Positions 22,593 to 33,402 of a stretch of DNA of 64,000 nt are shown in pieces. Both the position numbers and the translations under genes were made by a program. Numbering within the stretch: the first letter of the stretch is position 1; every line of letters starts with the position of its first letter. The notes below the pieces were generated by a model. The model was not told the DNA's origin, ran no database searches, and was given only the letters and a program-made list of their open reading frames with translations. This DNA is from Microglena sp. YARC (Eukaryota > Chlorophyta > Chlorophyceae > Chlamydomonadales > Chlamydomonadaceae), in the NCBI GenBank assembly GCA_022414725.1, contig CM039462.1:118704642-118768641 (forward strand), written 5' to 3'.

Positions 22593-23878
22593 GCTGAGGG
22601 TCCGCTTGAGGTTTCTGAAAGGGTGTACGTCAGCAGGGGGGTCGTCGGAATTAGATAACCGGGCTCAGGCCGGGCTAGGCTGATTTTTTCGCTTCGATTT
22701 TGTCGGAAGTAGAAAGCTACGGCCAGGCTACAGAAAGTCTTTGATTGCTCCCTGGTTTATGGGGGGCCTGAATCGGAAGATGCTTCTGCCCAGGGTAGGC
22801 TGGAAAGCCATGCAACAATTCTCCTGCTACTGGCTACCGCTGCTGCACCTAGCTGACAGTACTGCCATGCAGGGCTGCCATCTGCCTAGCTGCCAGCCAG
22901 CTGCCCTCGTTTTCCTTCTGAAGTACCCCCTTTCCCCACTGTTAAGCAGGCCGAGTCCAGCATTTTGCCTTGTTAAAGCGTTTTCCGAACATCTAGCAAC
23001 TCGCGTATTAGCGCAAAGCTACTCATAGAGCTATCGTTGGCCTCTGTTGAAAACGGTCAGTCCCTTGGATCTTCGTGCCTCCTGTGCCCATCTCTGCTTC
23101 CTCCTGCGTGCCACTTTTCTTGCGCAGCGAGATATATTATATCCTGATCACCAGCAGGAGCTTGCATGCATCGTTTCGCACTCGCTGGTTCAACGCACTA
23201 TAACCCCAGTCGATTACAGCAATTCAGGGGGATGGATTGGGTTCAGAGGTCAAACTTCGTCCTTGTCCTCCAGGCCAGATCTCCCAGAATTCTCCGAGAA
23301 TTCTCAGATCTCATGCCGAATTTGAGATACGAAGTCCTGAGTTCGACATTTTCTAAAACCCAACTCCAGAATGAATTGCTGTAAGCTGGGTTAGGTTCAT
23401 TCCCCTTACCCCCCTTTTCGAATGAGCACCATCCTTTTCCACATCACCAGGATTTATGTATTATAGCCAAGCAGCTTCTCCCCACCTCCCCATGTGCTAT
23501 ACCTTAGCTCACTCCTGTAGTCAGCGCACTGCAACAATGTTGTAGTTCAGTATGTCAGCTGTAGTCAGTACACTTGCATACTCCACAACGCATACATGGC
23601 TTTTCTTTTCGGCTACCAGGGCAGCTTCTAGGCAGTTCCCTGAACCAGCCGCGGGGTCAAGCCCCAAGCTTTAAACAGAACTGGAAAGATGATTCTACCA
23701 GCTTCCAGATGCACTGCACTGCTTTAGGTTTGGCTGGGTAGCAAGCCAGGGGAGCCGCCTAGAAGCTACTGATGGTTGCTGAAAATAAAAGCTGTGAACA
23801 GAAACCAAGATGCCATTCAAGGTGTTCATATACCTCCCATAATAATCATACCCCGAACTCCCACATGCAGGAATCAGC
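22593..23878. promoter_or_regulatory. Shared MogA/SNF7 divergent promoter region
   Basis: The start codons of MogA (minus) and SNF7 (plus) are 1,286 bp apart and face away from each other, so both promoters must lie here. A short TIR element (23,597-23,792) lies near the SNF7 side. No TATA box could be assigned with confidence. The same interval is present, inverted, at 35,094-36,378. Confidence 0.6.
23597..23792. mobile_element. Short MITE with about 45-bp TIRs (CAGCTTCTAGGCAG family)
   Basis: The left end has GGCTTTTCTTTTCGGCTACC then CAGCTTCTAGGCAG; the right end is its imperfect inverse (CGCCTAGAAGCT ... GAAAATAAAAGCT). About 190 bp, no coding capacity. Related copies or halves occur near 19,430, 29,558-29,748, 33,760-33,860, 35,180-35,375, 42,718-42,905, 46,980-47,065 and 49,545-49,620. 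Confidence 0.7.
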
Positions 23879-26800
23879 ATGTTCAAGAAAATATTTGGCA
23901 ACAAGGAGGGGCAGGCTTCTGCCCCTCCGACCAGCCAGACCAAGGCCACAGTAGATCGTACCATCAACGCCATCCAGGTGTGTGGCGTATCAGTCCCTAA
24001 ACCCTAAACCCAAACACACCCAAACCATGGACAAAACAGATTGAGCCATCAACACCATCCAGGTGTGTGGCATGTCTGTCACTAAACCCTACACCCTAAA
24101 ATCACCCGAACCAAGGGCACGACAGTTGGAACCATCAACATCATCCAGGTGTGTGACATGTCAGTCTGGGGTAAGTTTTGGACTGTCCATCCACTGACTC
24201 TTCCATGTGATGACCACTGATGGCCCATGTACCCATGCAATGACCACACAATGCCCATGAACCCATGCAATTACCACTTACAGCCCATGTACCCATGCAA
24301 TGACCACACACGGCCCATGCACCCATGCAATTACCACTTACAGCCCATGTACCCATGCAATGACCACACACGGCCCGTGCACCCATGCAATTACCACTTA
24401 CAGCCCATGCACCCATTCAGTTGCCACTTACAGCCCATGTTCCCATGCAATGACCACACACGGCCCATGCACCCATGCAATTACCGCTTACGGCCCATGC
24501 ACCCACCTAACCACTAGTTCAAAAACGTCTGGCTCCAAGGAGGGGCAAGCTTCTGCTCCTCCGCCCTCTCAAAACAAGGCCTCCGCAGATTGGACCGTCA
24601 ACACCATCCCAGTTACATTTGTATTGCCCATCCACCCACCCACCCAAGTACGAATCATGTTTTTCTGTCAGAGGTTGGTAGCATGTGTGCTTAATGTCAG
24701 CCTGGGTTAGTTTATTCACCATCCACCCACTCACCCACAAACAGGGGTACGAATCATGTTTTTCTGTCAGGGGTTGGTGGCATGTGAACTTAATGTCAGT
24801 TTGGGTTAGTTCTGTACAGCTCACCCACCCACTCACCCACACACACGAGTACGAATCATGTTTTTCTGTCTGTTTTTGGTGGCATGTGTACTTAATGTCA
24901 GTTTGGGTTAGTTCTGTACGGGTCACCCACCCCACTCACCCACACACACGAGTACGAATTATGTTTTTCTGTCAGGGTATGGTAGCATGTGTACCTTATA
25001 TCAGCCTTGGTCAGTTTAGTCACCATCCACCCACCCATCCACCCACCCCAGTCCATACTTGCAGGCATCCACCCACCATCCCTTCCATCCATCCACCCAT
25101 TCATCCAACCCCCCCAGTCCATCCATCTACCCACCCATTCCAAACCCCCAGTCCATCCACCCATCCATCCACCCCAGTCCATGCATCCACCCACCCATCC
25201 AACCCCCCCAGTCCATTTACCCATCCATCACCCCAGTCATCCATGCAGGCACCCACCCACCCTCCTCCCATCCATCCACCCACCCCTGTTCATCCATGCA
25301 GGCATCCACCCATCCACCCACCCCTGTCCATCCATCCACCCCCCCCCAGTCCATCCACCCATCCAACCACCCCAGTCCATCCACGCAGGCACCCACCCTC
25401 CCCTCCCATCCATAACACCACCCACACCGTCCACTCCCAGTCATCCATGCAGGCATCCACCCACCCTCCCTCCCATCCATCCACCCCACCCAACCAACCA
25501 CCCCTGTCATCCATGGAAGCATCCACCCACCACCCAATCCACATCCACCTACCATCCAACCACCCCAGTCCATCCATGCAGGCATCCACCCCCCCCCCCT
25601 CCCATCCATCCAACCCGTCCATCCAACTACCCCAGTCCATCCACCCATCCATCTATCCATCCACCCATCCCATCCACCCACCACCTACTCATCCACCCAC
25701 CCACACCTTCCCATCCACCTACCCACCACCTACTACCCATCCACCCACCCAAGACCCACTGACCCACCAACCCAACCATCCACCCATCCATTCAACCACC
25801 ACCCATCCATCCATCCATCACCCACCCAAGACCACATACCCACCCACCCACTTCCTATCCCCAACCACCTCCCACTCCATCATCCACCCACCCAAGACCC
25901 ATCCACCCAAACCACCACCCAACCACCACCCATCCATCCATCCACCTACCCTTCCAAGACCCATCCACCCAACCACCAACCAACCACCACCCATCCATCC
26001 ATCCATCCACCTACCCTTCCAAGACCCGTCCACCCAACCACCAACCAACCACCAACCAACCACCACCCATCCATCCATCCACCTACCCTTCCAAGACCCG
26101 TCCACCCAACCACCACTCAACCACCACCCAACCACCACCCACCATCCATCCACCCACCTTTCCAAGACCCGTCCACCCAACTACACTCAACCACCACCCA
26201 ACCACCACCCAACCACCACCCATCAATCCATCCACCCACCTTTCCAAGACCAGTCCACCCAACACCACCAACCACCACCCAACACCACCCATCCACCCAT
26301 CCACCCCCATCCCAGCTCTGACAAACAAGGAGGAACAGCTTGAGAAGCGAAAATACCGAAACCCACCCCCACCTACCCACCCATCGACACGCACACTTAT
26401 CCACCCACCCAAGACCCACCTACTCACACACCCACCTTCCCGTCCACCCAACCACCACCCATCCATTCATCCACCCCAGGGTACTTCCATTGACCAAATT
26501 GGCCAGCGCTTTAGCGCACTTGAAAAAAATAAAAACTGCGCTTTGTAGTTCAAAAAGCGCAAAAATTGCTTGCTGCGCCCACAGGGGGTTGCAAAAAACT
26601 GCACGATATGCGCAGTTGGGCTCAAAAAGTCAGGGCGCCAGCGCGCATAAGCACCCGCTTGAAAGTACCCTGATCCAGCCCCATCCCAGGCCCTGACAGA
26701 CAACGAGGGACAGCTTGAGATAGAAAACACCGAAACCCAACCACCTACCCACCCAAAACCCACCTACCCATCCACTTATCCTCCTTCCCATCCACCCAAC

Positions 26801-29800
26801 CACCACCCATCCATTCATCTACCCCAATACCCACCTACCTACCCACCCACGTACCCATTCACTTGTCCACCTTACCACCACCCATCCTCCCCCATCCCAG
26901 GGTCTGTCAGACAAGGAGGAACAGCTTGATTTGAGGAAGGCGCTGCTGGAAAAAAAGATTGAGGCTGAGCTAGAAAAAGCACGGGAGTATACGAAGCAAA
27001 AGAAGAAGCCCCAAGCACTGCAGTGTCTAAAGAAGAAGAAGCTGCTAGAAAATGAAATGGTGAGAGCAGAAAAAAATGTATTTAGTAAGCCATGCCATGG
27101 CGTACTAAATACATTTTTTATAAAAAAAATGTATTTAGTAAGCCATGCCACAGCCTCTTTCAGTGATTTACAATGGTCTAGTTGTAGACCAGATCGCTAA
27201 AGAATGAAGAGTCGGGGGTTCGATTCCCCCTTTGGTTGCTCTTGGCGTTGCAGGTCGTCGTCTACCGCGATTGTAGCTTGTCCAGTTGAGGTAGGAGACC
27301 GCTCCCCACCCGCGTACGACGGGCTCCCTAAACACCACGCCCCACCAGGCGTTATCATTACCTTAAAGCCATGCCACAGGCGTGAGATTGAGGGAACCCT
27401 CCCGTTTGCATGCATGTGTACATACTGGAGAATAGTTACCATGTTGGGTTTATTTGGTTTCGCCCACCCTCTGCACCTGGGCTTGAACCACTGCGCCACA
27501 GGACGGATTGGAAGCAGAACCTGTGTCATCTTTTTTTTTGCGACGCATGGGTCCGGCTAAGTAATGATAACTCCTGGTGGGGCGTGGTATTAAGGGAGCC
27601 CCGTCTTCCGGCAGTAGGGAACGGGCTGCTACTTCACCTGGACAAAGCTACAGTTAAAATGAAATGTGCAATTAAAATGAAATCTACCTTCCAGGTCAAT
27701 CTTAACAAAATGATTCCACCCAGCCCCCCCCCCCCCCCCCATCCTCCCAGCTCCCCCCCCCCACACACCCCACCCAGCTCCCCCCACACACACCCAGCTC
27801 TCCACACCCACCCACCCACCCATCCACCCACCCATCCACCCAGCTCCCCCACCCACACACACCCATCCACCAAGCCCCCCCCCCCCCCCCCCCCCCCCCC
27901 CCGCGCACACACACACACCCAACAACCACCCCAGGTAAACCTGGACAACATGATCCATCGCGTGACAGAGCAGAGGTTGATGCTGGAGAGCCAGAGCACG
28001 ACGGTGGACACTGTATTAGCCATGAAGAACGCGACAACAGTAATGAAAACAAATTTGAAGGAGGCGGACATTGATACTGGTGTGTTTCTGGTACCCATCC
28101 TATGTGCTTGCTTGTAACAACGCAGCCATGCCCAAAGAACAGCCATGCACACAGACACAGCCATGCACACCAACACAGCCATGTACACAGACACAGCCAT
28201 GCACACCAACACAGCCATGCACACAGACACAGCCATGCACACCAACACAGCCATGCACACAGATACAGCCATGCACACAGACACAGCCATGCACACAGAT
28301 ACAGCCATGCACACCAACACAGCCATGCACACCAACACAGCCATGCACACAGATACAGCCATGCACACCAACACAGCCATGCACACCAACACAGCCATGC
28401 ACACAGACACAGCCATGCACACCAACACAGTCATGCACACTGACACAGCCATGCACACAGACACGGCATGCACACCAACACAGCCATGCACACAGATACA
28501 GCCATGCACACCAGCACAGCCATGCACACCAACACAGCCATGCACACCAACACAGCCATGCACATCAACACAGCCATGCGCACAGACACAGCCATGCACA
28601 CAGATACAGCCATGCACACCAACACAGCCATGCACACAGATACAGGCATGCACACCAAAACAGCCATGCACACAGATACAGCCATGCACACCAACACAGC
28701 CATGCGCACAGATACAGCCATGCACACCAACACAGCCATGCACACAGACACAGCCATGCACACCAACACAGTCATGCACACTGACACAGCCATGCACACA
28801 GATACAGCCATGCACACCAGCACAGCCATGCACACCAACACAGCCATGCACACCGACACAGCCATGCGCAAAGACACAGCCATGCACACAGATACAGCCA
28901 TGCACACCAACACAGCCATGCACACAGATACAGCCATTCACACCAACACAGCCATGCACACCAACATAGCCATGCACACCAACACAGCCATGCGCACAGA
29001 CGCAGCCATGCACACAAACATGCATGCATGCTCCACACACTTCCAAGCACACAAACACACACATGCATGCACTACGCACTTCCATGGATGCACTAATCCC
29101 CATGCACACGAACGCACATTCATGCATTACTCACTCACCTGAACACAAACGCACATGCATGCACTCCACACACATGGTCACAAATGTAATGCTCTACACA
29201 CACACATGTACACAAACGTACATGCATGCATGCATGCACTACACACTACCATGGGCACAAACCACCACACCACCACAACATCACCACCACTTCCACCACA
29301 CAACCACACCACCACCACCACAAGATTACAACACTCAACCACCACAACACCACTACAACACACCACCACCACCACAACCCCACAACCCCACTACCACACA
29401 ACCACCACACAACCACTACGACAACGCACCACCACAACCCACAAACCCACAACCACCACCACAACACTACCACCACTTTATAATATGCCATCGCTCACTC
29501 GAGGCTTAAGCTGTGGGTCCGGATCCTGCTACCATGCCTCCGTGCCAGGCCAGTTTTTTTCGGCTTTTCTTAGCAGCTTCTAGGCAGCTCGCTGAGCGGA
29601 CCACTTGGCTAAACAGAACTATTCCAGCAGTTCTGTAAAGCTGATTATGTCAGCTTCAGGGTGTCCAAGATTGCGCCAAGTTTGGCTGAATAGCCAGTCA
29701 GGGGAGCTGCGTAGAAGCTGCTGCTCGTAGCTGAGAAGAAAAACACCATGCCAGGCCTACCAAGCCCTCCTGCTCACATGCACGCAAACACACACATGAA

Positions 29801-30215
29801 TGCACTACACAATCCCGTGCATGGAATACACACTTCCATGCACACAAACGCACATGCAGACACTACACACTCCCACGCAAACACGCACATGCTCATTAGT
29901 AGCTGAACGCTCATTAGTAGCTAAAACATCATGCCTGGCCCACCGAACTCTTGCGGAGATATTCACCTCCTCTCCATACAACAGTCACATTGGAGAGCTT
30001 TAGTGATGTGCAATGCACAGATGTGTCATTGTGCGATGGACACACAACCACAGCAACACCCCCCATATATCATCCCCCGTATCCCCTTGCACCCCCCCCC
30101 CCCCACCCCACCCCACCCCCACACACGCACACATAAATACACACGCACCTCCAAACCTCCCCTCGACCCCCACCACCACCACATCCGAACCCCACACACA
30201 CACCTCTATATGCCT

Positions 30216-30298
<83 letters not shown>

Positions 30299-32715
30299 AA
30301 CACAAATACACACACAAATACACACACTCACCTCCCAACCTCCCCTGGAACCCCACCACCATTCCTCTAAAACCCCCACCTAAACCTGCACACCCACACA
30401 CAACCCCCCACCCTCTAACCCCCCCCACACCCTACCCACCAGACCCACACCCACACCCAGACCTCTACAGTCGACAAGCTCCTAGACGATCGCAATGATA
30501 TCAAAGAATAGATGAGCTAGATCAACGATGCCTTTGGGCAGGCCACAGGCATGGCCTTGGATTTTTGACGAGGATGAACTTCCACCTGCACCCACACCAC
30601 CCACACCCCTCTAAACCCCTCTAAACATGCACCCACACCCCTCTAAACATGCACCCACACCCCTCTAAACATGCACCCACACCACTCAAACCCCTCAAAA
30701 ACCCCACCGACCCTACCCAACCAGACCCACACCCACACCCGAACACCTACAGTCGACAAGTTCCTAGACGATTGCAATGATATCATGGAACAGATGAGCC
30801 AGATCAATGATGCCTTTGGGCAGGCCACAGACATGGCCTTGGATTTTTGACGAGGATGATCTTCCACCTGCACCCACACCACCCACACCTCTCTAAACCC
30901 CTCTAAACCTGCACCCACACCACACACACCCCTCTAAACTCCCACCGACCCTGCCCCACCAAACCCACACCCACACCCACACCCGAACCCCTACAGTCGA
31001 CAAGATCCTAGACGACTGCAATGATGTCAAGGAACAGATGAGCCAGATCAACGATGCCTTTGGGCAGTCCACCGGCAATAATGAAGAATTTGATGAGGAG
31101 CTAGAGGAGCTAGAGGCACAGCTACTAGATGAGGAGCTGCTTGCTCCCGCACCAGTGCCCACCACCAGGCCACAGCAAGCGATGCCGACAGCACCCTCAG
31201 GTAGGGAGCACACCCACATTTGTATTATGTATTATGCACATGAATGCTGCTCATACATGACTAGATGAGGAGCTGCTTGCTCCCGCGCCAGTGCCCACCA
31301 CCAGGCCACAGCAAGCGATGCCGACAGCACCCTCAGGTAAGGAGCACACCCACATTTGTATTATGTATTATGCACATGAATGCTGCACATACATGACTAG
31401 ATGAGGAGCTGCTTGCTCCCGCGCCAGTGCCCACCACCAGGCCACAGCAAGCGATGCCAACAGCACCCTCAGGTAGGGAGCACACCCACATTTGTATTAT
31501 GTATTATGCACATGAATGCTGCACATACATGACTAGATGAGGAGCTGCTTGCTCCCGCGCCAGTGCCCACCACCAGGCCGCAGCAAGCGATGCCAACAGC
31601 ACCCTCAGGTAGGGAGCACACCCACATTTGTATTATGTATTATGCACATGAATGCTGCACATACATGAGTTGATGAGAAGCTGCTTGCTCCCGCGCCAGT
31701 GCCCACCACCAGGCCGCAGCAAGCGATGCCAACAGCACCCTCAGGTAGGGAGCACACTCACATTTGTGTTATGAATTATTTGATAGAAAAGGTTTTCACC
31801 CCAGGAAGTGGGACCATTTACCCAAAACAATGCTGAAATGCACATGAATGCTGTATGTAAGCAACTTGAGGAGGGGCTGCTTGCTCCCGCACCAGTGCCC
31901 ACCAGCAGGCCACAACAAGCCCGGGTCCTGCTTGAGAAGGACTTCTTGAGCTCGGTTCAAAGACTCTCAGAAGGCATGATTGCCGAATTGCCATCCTATG
32001 TTGCCGTCTCTAAAGATGTGCAATATGCCTAGTGAAGTATCTCGTAATAATCTGTAGTGATTTTCAGCGCTTCATTGAGACCACCAATGTTGACTGTTAA
32101 GGCCCATGTTGGGCCTTAACAGTCAACATGGGCCTTAACAGAAGAGATATGTAAACATTTTTGCCACAAACTTGTTGGGGTTTTTAGATATGGGTGTAAA
32201 TAATATTTCTGGTTTTATGAGCCATGTTTCGATTTTTTGTCGAGGTTGAAATCGAGCCCCCCCCCCCCCCCCCGCCCGCCCCGCCTCCAACGTTTCCCGG
32301 CACAATTTGTTTTTGCGCCCTCCCAGCTGTGTATGTATTTTACAGTCCAGGGGTAGCCAAATAGGCTTAAGGGACTTGCCCAACCTTCAAAACAAGGAAG
32401 GCAGTTAAAAAAACAAGGGGAAATAGTTGGTGGGGGTCCCAGGGGGTGCAGCACCCAGGGGAAACAGGGGGTCCCAGAGGGTGCAGCACCCAGGGGAAAT
32501 AGTTGGTGGAGGTCCATATGCCGCAAGAACAGTGCGTGGTTGCGTACTAGTATCGCAATTCATAATAACAAATGCATTCACCATAAATATTCACCATAAT
32601 AACAAATGCATGCACCGTTCAATTTGCAGGAGCTGTTGCACCCAGGAAAAAGACTCAAGAGGAGTTGGAGCTCGAGGCATTAGAAGCAGAAATGGCAGAA
32701 ATGACAGCCAATTAA
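23879..32715 (+). CDS. SNF7: SNF7 / VPS32 / CHMP4, ESCRT-III filament subunit, 5 exons
   Basis: Polymerises on membranes to cut necks in multivesicular body formation and cytokinesis; disassembled by VPS4. Exons: 23879-23977, 26901-27059, 27935-28079, 30997-31200, 32630-32715; all GT-AG, phases match, 230 aa, usual CHMP4 length. Exon 1 gives the basic N-terminus (MFKKIFGNKEGQASAPP). Exon 2 gives the helix hairpin (LLEKKIEAELEKA, then the lysine-rich KQKKKPQALQCLKKKKLLE). Exon 3 gives helix 3 (VLAMKNATTVMKTNL). Exon 4 has DDCNDVKEQMSQINDAFGQ, the acidic EEFDEELEELEAQLLDEELL (about 157-176) and a Pro-rich linker. Exon 5 ends in the short helix QEELELEALEAEMAEM, the place where CHMP4 binds ALIX/Bro1. 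Almost all exon edges have echo copies in the introns. MogA is divergent upstream. An incomplete second copy lies downstream. Confidence 0.93.
24000..24610 (+). repeat. Echoes of the SNF7 exon 1 donor edge and a 60-bp minisatellite
   Basis: The exon 1 end plus donor (CATCAACACCATCCAG|GTGTGTGG) recurs ending at about 24,062 and 24,148. A broader, diverged copy of most of exon 1 lies at about 24,530-24,610, where the donor has become CCCAGTTAC. Between them (24,225-24,505) is a minisatellite of alternating CCCATGCAATGACCACACA and CCCATGCAATTACCACTTAC units. The A/B duplication breakpoint (24,341) falls inside this minisatellite. Confidence 0.85.
24610..26470. repeat. CCATCCACCCA-type low-complexity array in SNF7 intron 1
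   Basis: About 1.8 kb of imperfect CCATCCACC / CAACCACCACC repeats, preceded by four roughly 100-bp units each containing TACGAATCATGTTTTTCTGT (about 24,650-24,990). Long open frames across it (for example 24,685-26,343) are compositional and not genes. Two echoes of the exon 2 acceptor edge are embedded near its right end (26,316 and 26,690). Confidence 0.9.
26316..26728 (+). repeat. Two echoes of the SNF7 exon 2 acceptor edge
   Basis: CCCAG followed by CTCTGACAAACAAGGAGGAA (26,316-26,350) and CCAG followed by GCCCTGACAGACAACGAGGG (26,690-26,728) match the first 30-40 bases of true exon 2 at 26,901, each preceded by an intact AG acceptor. In this copy the first echo lacks one G that its counterpart near 41,275 retains. 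A hAT MITE lies between the two. Confidence 0.85.
26477..26672. mobile_element. hAT-like MITE, copy 2 (SNF7 intron 1)
   Basis: Same CAGGGTACTTCCA ends and GCGC-rich body as the element at 11,731. Flanking octamers ATCCACCC and ATCCAGCC match at 7 of 8 positions, an 8-bp hAT-type duplication. It inserted between two exon 2 echoes. Confidence 0.85.
27084..27150. repeat. Foldback sequence just after the SNF7 exon 2 donor
   Basis: AAATGTATTTAGTA and its inverse TACTAAATACATTT flank AGCCATGCCATGGCG, and the first arm is repeated again 30 bp later. In copy 2 of segment B the sequence breaks here and jumps to about 28,925, so this foldback marks the deletion edge. Confidence 0.7.
27174..27361 (+). 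mobile_element. tRNA-derived SINE, full-length copy 3 (SNF7 intron 2)
   Basis: About 90% like the copy at 7,086: A box TGGTCTAGTTGTA, B box GGTTCGATTCC, tail CACCACGCCCCACCAGGCG then TTATCATTAC. A reverse, headless fragment of the same family follows at about 27,561-27,655. Confidence 0.75.
27695..27718 (+). repeat. Echo of the SNF7 exon 3 acceptor edge
   Basis: CTTCCAG followed by GTCAATCTTAACAAAATGAT matches the acceptor and first 20 bases of true exon 3 (27,935: GTAAACCTGGACAACATGAT) at most positions. A C-rich stretch separates the two. Confidence 0.75.
28140..29020. repeat. 18-bp minisatellite in SNF7 intron 3
   Basis: About 48 copies of ACAGCCATGCACACCAAC and the variant ending ACAGAC or AGAT. 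The 18-bp period keeps frames open on both strands (for example a 497-codon frame at 29,127-27,634), but these are artefacts. Most of the array is missing from copy 2 of segment B. Confidence 0.95.
29030..30460. repeat. CA-rich, CCACCA and poly-C low-complexity DNA with a MITE
   Basis: ACACA and CACCACCA simple repeats (29,030-29,490) are followed by a CAGCTTCTAGGCAG-family MITE (about 29,558-29,748), further CACA repeats, a 30-base poly-C tract ending near 30,249 and a CA microsatellite. Part of SNF7 intron 3; no exon is visible. Confidence 0.8.
30471..30865 (+). pseudogene. Two degenerate upstream copies of SNF7 exon 4
   Basis: Each copy starts with CTACAG|TCGACAAG like true exon 4 at 30,997. 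The first (30,471-30,575) has an in-frame TAG in place of CAG after AAAGAA. The second (30,753-30,860) is open for about 100 bases, then a frame change at GGATTTTTGACGAGG makes a stop. Both lose similarity at the acidic region and are followed by CCACACCCCTCTAAAC-type intron repeats. They are duplicated exon 5' halves; inclusion would truncate the protein. Confidence 0.85.
31129..31744 (+). repeat. 136-bp tandem array of SNF7 exon 4 tails with splice sites (candidate cassette exons)
   Basis: The last 72 bases of exon 4 plus 64 bases of intron are repeated exactly every 136 bp: true tail 31,129-31,200, then 31,265-31,336, 31,401-31,472, 31,537-31,608 and 31,673-31,744. In the first three repeats the base pair before the unit reads CTAG|AT, which creates an AG acceptor. 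All end CTCAG|GTAGGG or GTAAGG, a good donor. The 72-base unit enters and leaves in phase 1, so each would add 24 residues (DEELLAPAPVPTTRP...) in frame to the Pro-rich linker. The fourth copy has TTG|AT and has lost the acceptor. The acceptors lack a pyrimidine tract, so usage is uncertain. Confidence 0.85.
31800..32034 (+). other. Open frame with a diverged SNF7 exon 4 tail and an unrelated extension
   Basis: After a CCCAG acceptor-like site, a frame carries a sixth, diverged copy of the linker (LLAPAPVPTSRPQQA) and continues for about 36 residues of unrelated sequence (LLEKDFLSSVQRLSEGMIAE...) to TAG at 32,032. It could be an alternative last exon, although the phase-1 reading from the acceptor meets a stop early. 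Its counterpart at 45,000-45,229 is also open. No family recognised for the extension. Confidence 0.35.
32089..32140. repeat. Hairpin sequence in SNF7 intron 4
   Basis: TGTTGACTGTTAAGGCCCA and its inverse TGGGCCTTAACAGTCAACA lie 2-3 bases apart, and half of it repeats immediately after (TGGGCCTTAACAG). The counterpart near 45,290 has the same structure with one inserted base. Confidence 0.75.
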
Positions 32716-32800
32716 TTTTGGGGCGGAGCCCCCCCCCCTTCTGGGGCTCCCGCCCCCAGGGTCACCCCGTACTTCGTCCGATCACAGGAAGCCACGAAGC
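32716..32800 (+). repeat. GC hairpin and dispersed repeat directly after the SNF7 stop codon
   Basis: Five bases after TAA begins GGGGCGGAGCCCC, followed by a C run, TTCT, and GGGGCTCCCGCCCC, a strong stem-loop. The following CCCCCAGGGTCACCCCGTA is shared with repeats in MogA introns 2 and 3. It forms the start of the SNF7 3' UTR. A candidate TGTAA lies at about 33,090. The region to 34,440 otherwise has repeats and no gene. Confidence 0.65.
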
Positions 32801-33402
32801 CGACTGTCTCAACTATTTTGTAGTAGTGGCAACGCCATTTGAACTGAATCTTCCGTGTCGCTATTTTTGTGTAGAGAGACCCACTTCCTGGTGTGGGGTT
32901 CCTTTCATAACCAGGAGGATGACATTAGACAAATATCTAGTACCTCCCCACCCCCCAGAAAGTTGGAATAGCACAGAAAAGGGGGGGGGGGGGGGGCAAA
33001 TTGAAATAGAACCTAGTCCATATTGTGGCGAATCATCTCCTTTAGTACCGTGCATTTTTTAAACCCAACAGAATGATATGAATTATTTTTGTAAACTATT
33101 ACAAATTATCCAATATGCACCAAAGATAACTCAATATTTCAGCTTCCCGAAGCCTCCTTTAAGTTCCTTGCCTTCCTTCAACATCCTTGATAATAATCAC
33201 ACAATTAAATTATCATCCTAGATGAGATGATGATTTAATAATATTGCACAACGAAATGATCACTGTAGCTCGAACTCAGGGTCCCCGTCAGTAAAACGAT
33301 TGTTTGGGGGTCAGTTCATCAGTGTTTTTCTTTTTAAGCCCTTCCAACACGGTTGGGCAAGTCCTTTTAGCCTATTTGGCCTGCCCCTGGACTGTAACAT
33401 AC

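Larger units (their letters stand above)
19626..24341. repeat. Large repeat segment A (left arm of an inverted duplication)
   Basis: This segment is repeated in reverse at 34,632-39,290. It contains MogA exons 1-3, the MogA/SNF7 intergenic region, SNF7 exon 1 and the start of SNF7 intron 1. The two arms are nearly identical. They differ mainly in homopolymer length, in the AT microsatellite (longer here) and at a few bases, including one that alters a MogA Gly codon in the other copy. The outer edge lies at GGCTC (19,626) and the inner edge within a minisatellite. Confidence 0.9.

Noticed and set aside
24685..26343. 552-codon Pro/His/Thr-rich frame, with antisense Gly/Trp-rich frames; similarly 39,905-41,302
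   Set aside because: Low-complexity CCATCCACCCA array in SNF7 intron 1; flanked by proper SNF7 splice sites and without any other coding sign.
27634..29127. 497-codon Cys/Val-rich minus-strand frame and plus-strand MHTNTA repeats
   Set aside because: Eighteen-bp minisatellite in SNF7 intron 3; the frame is open in several registers by periodicity.
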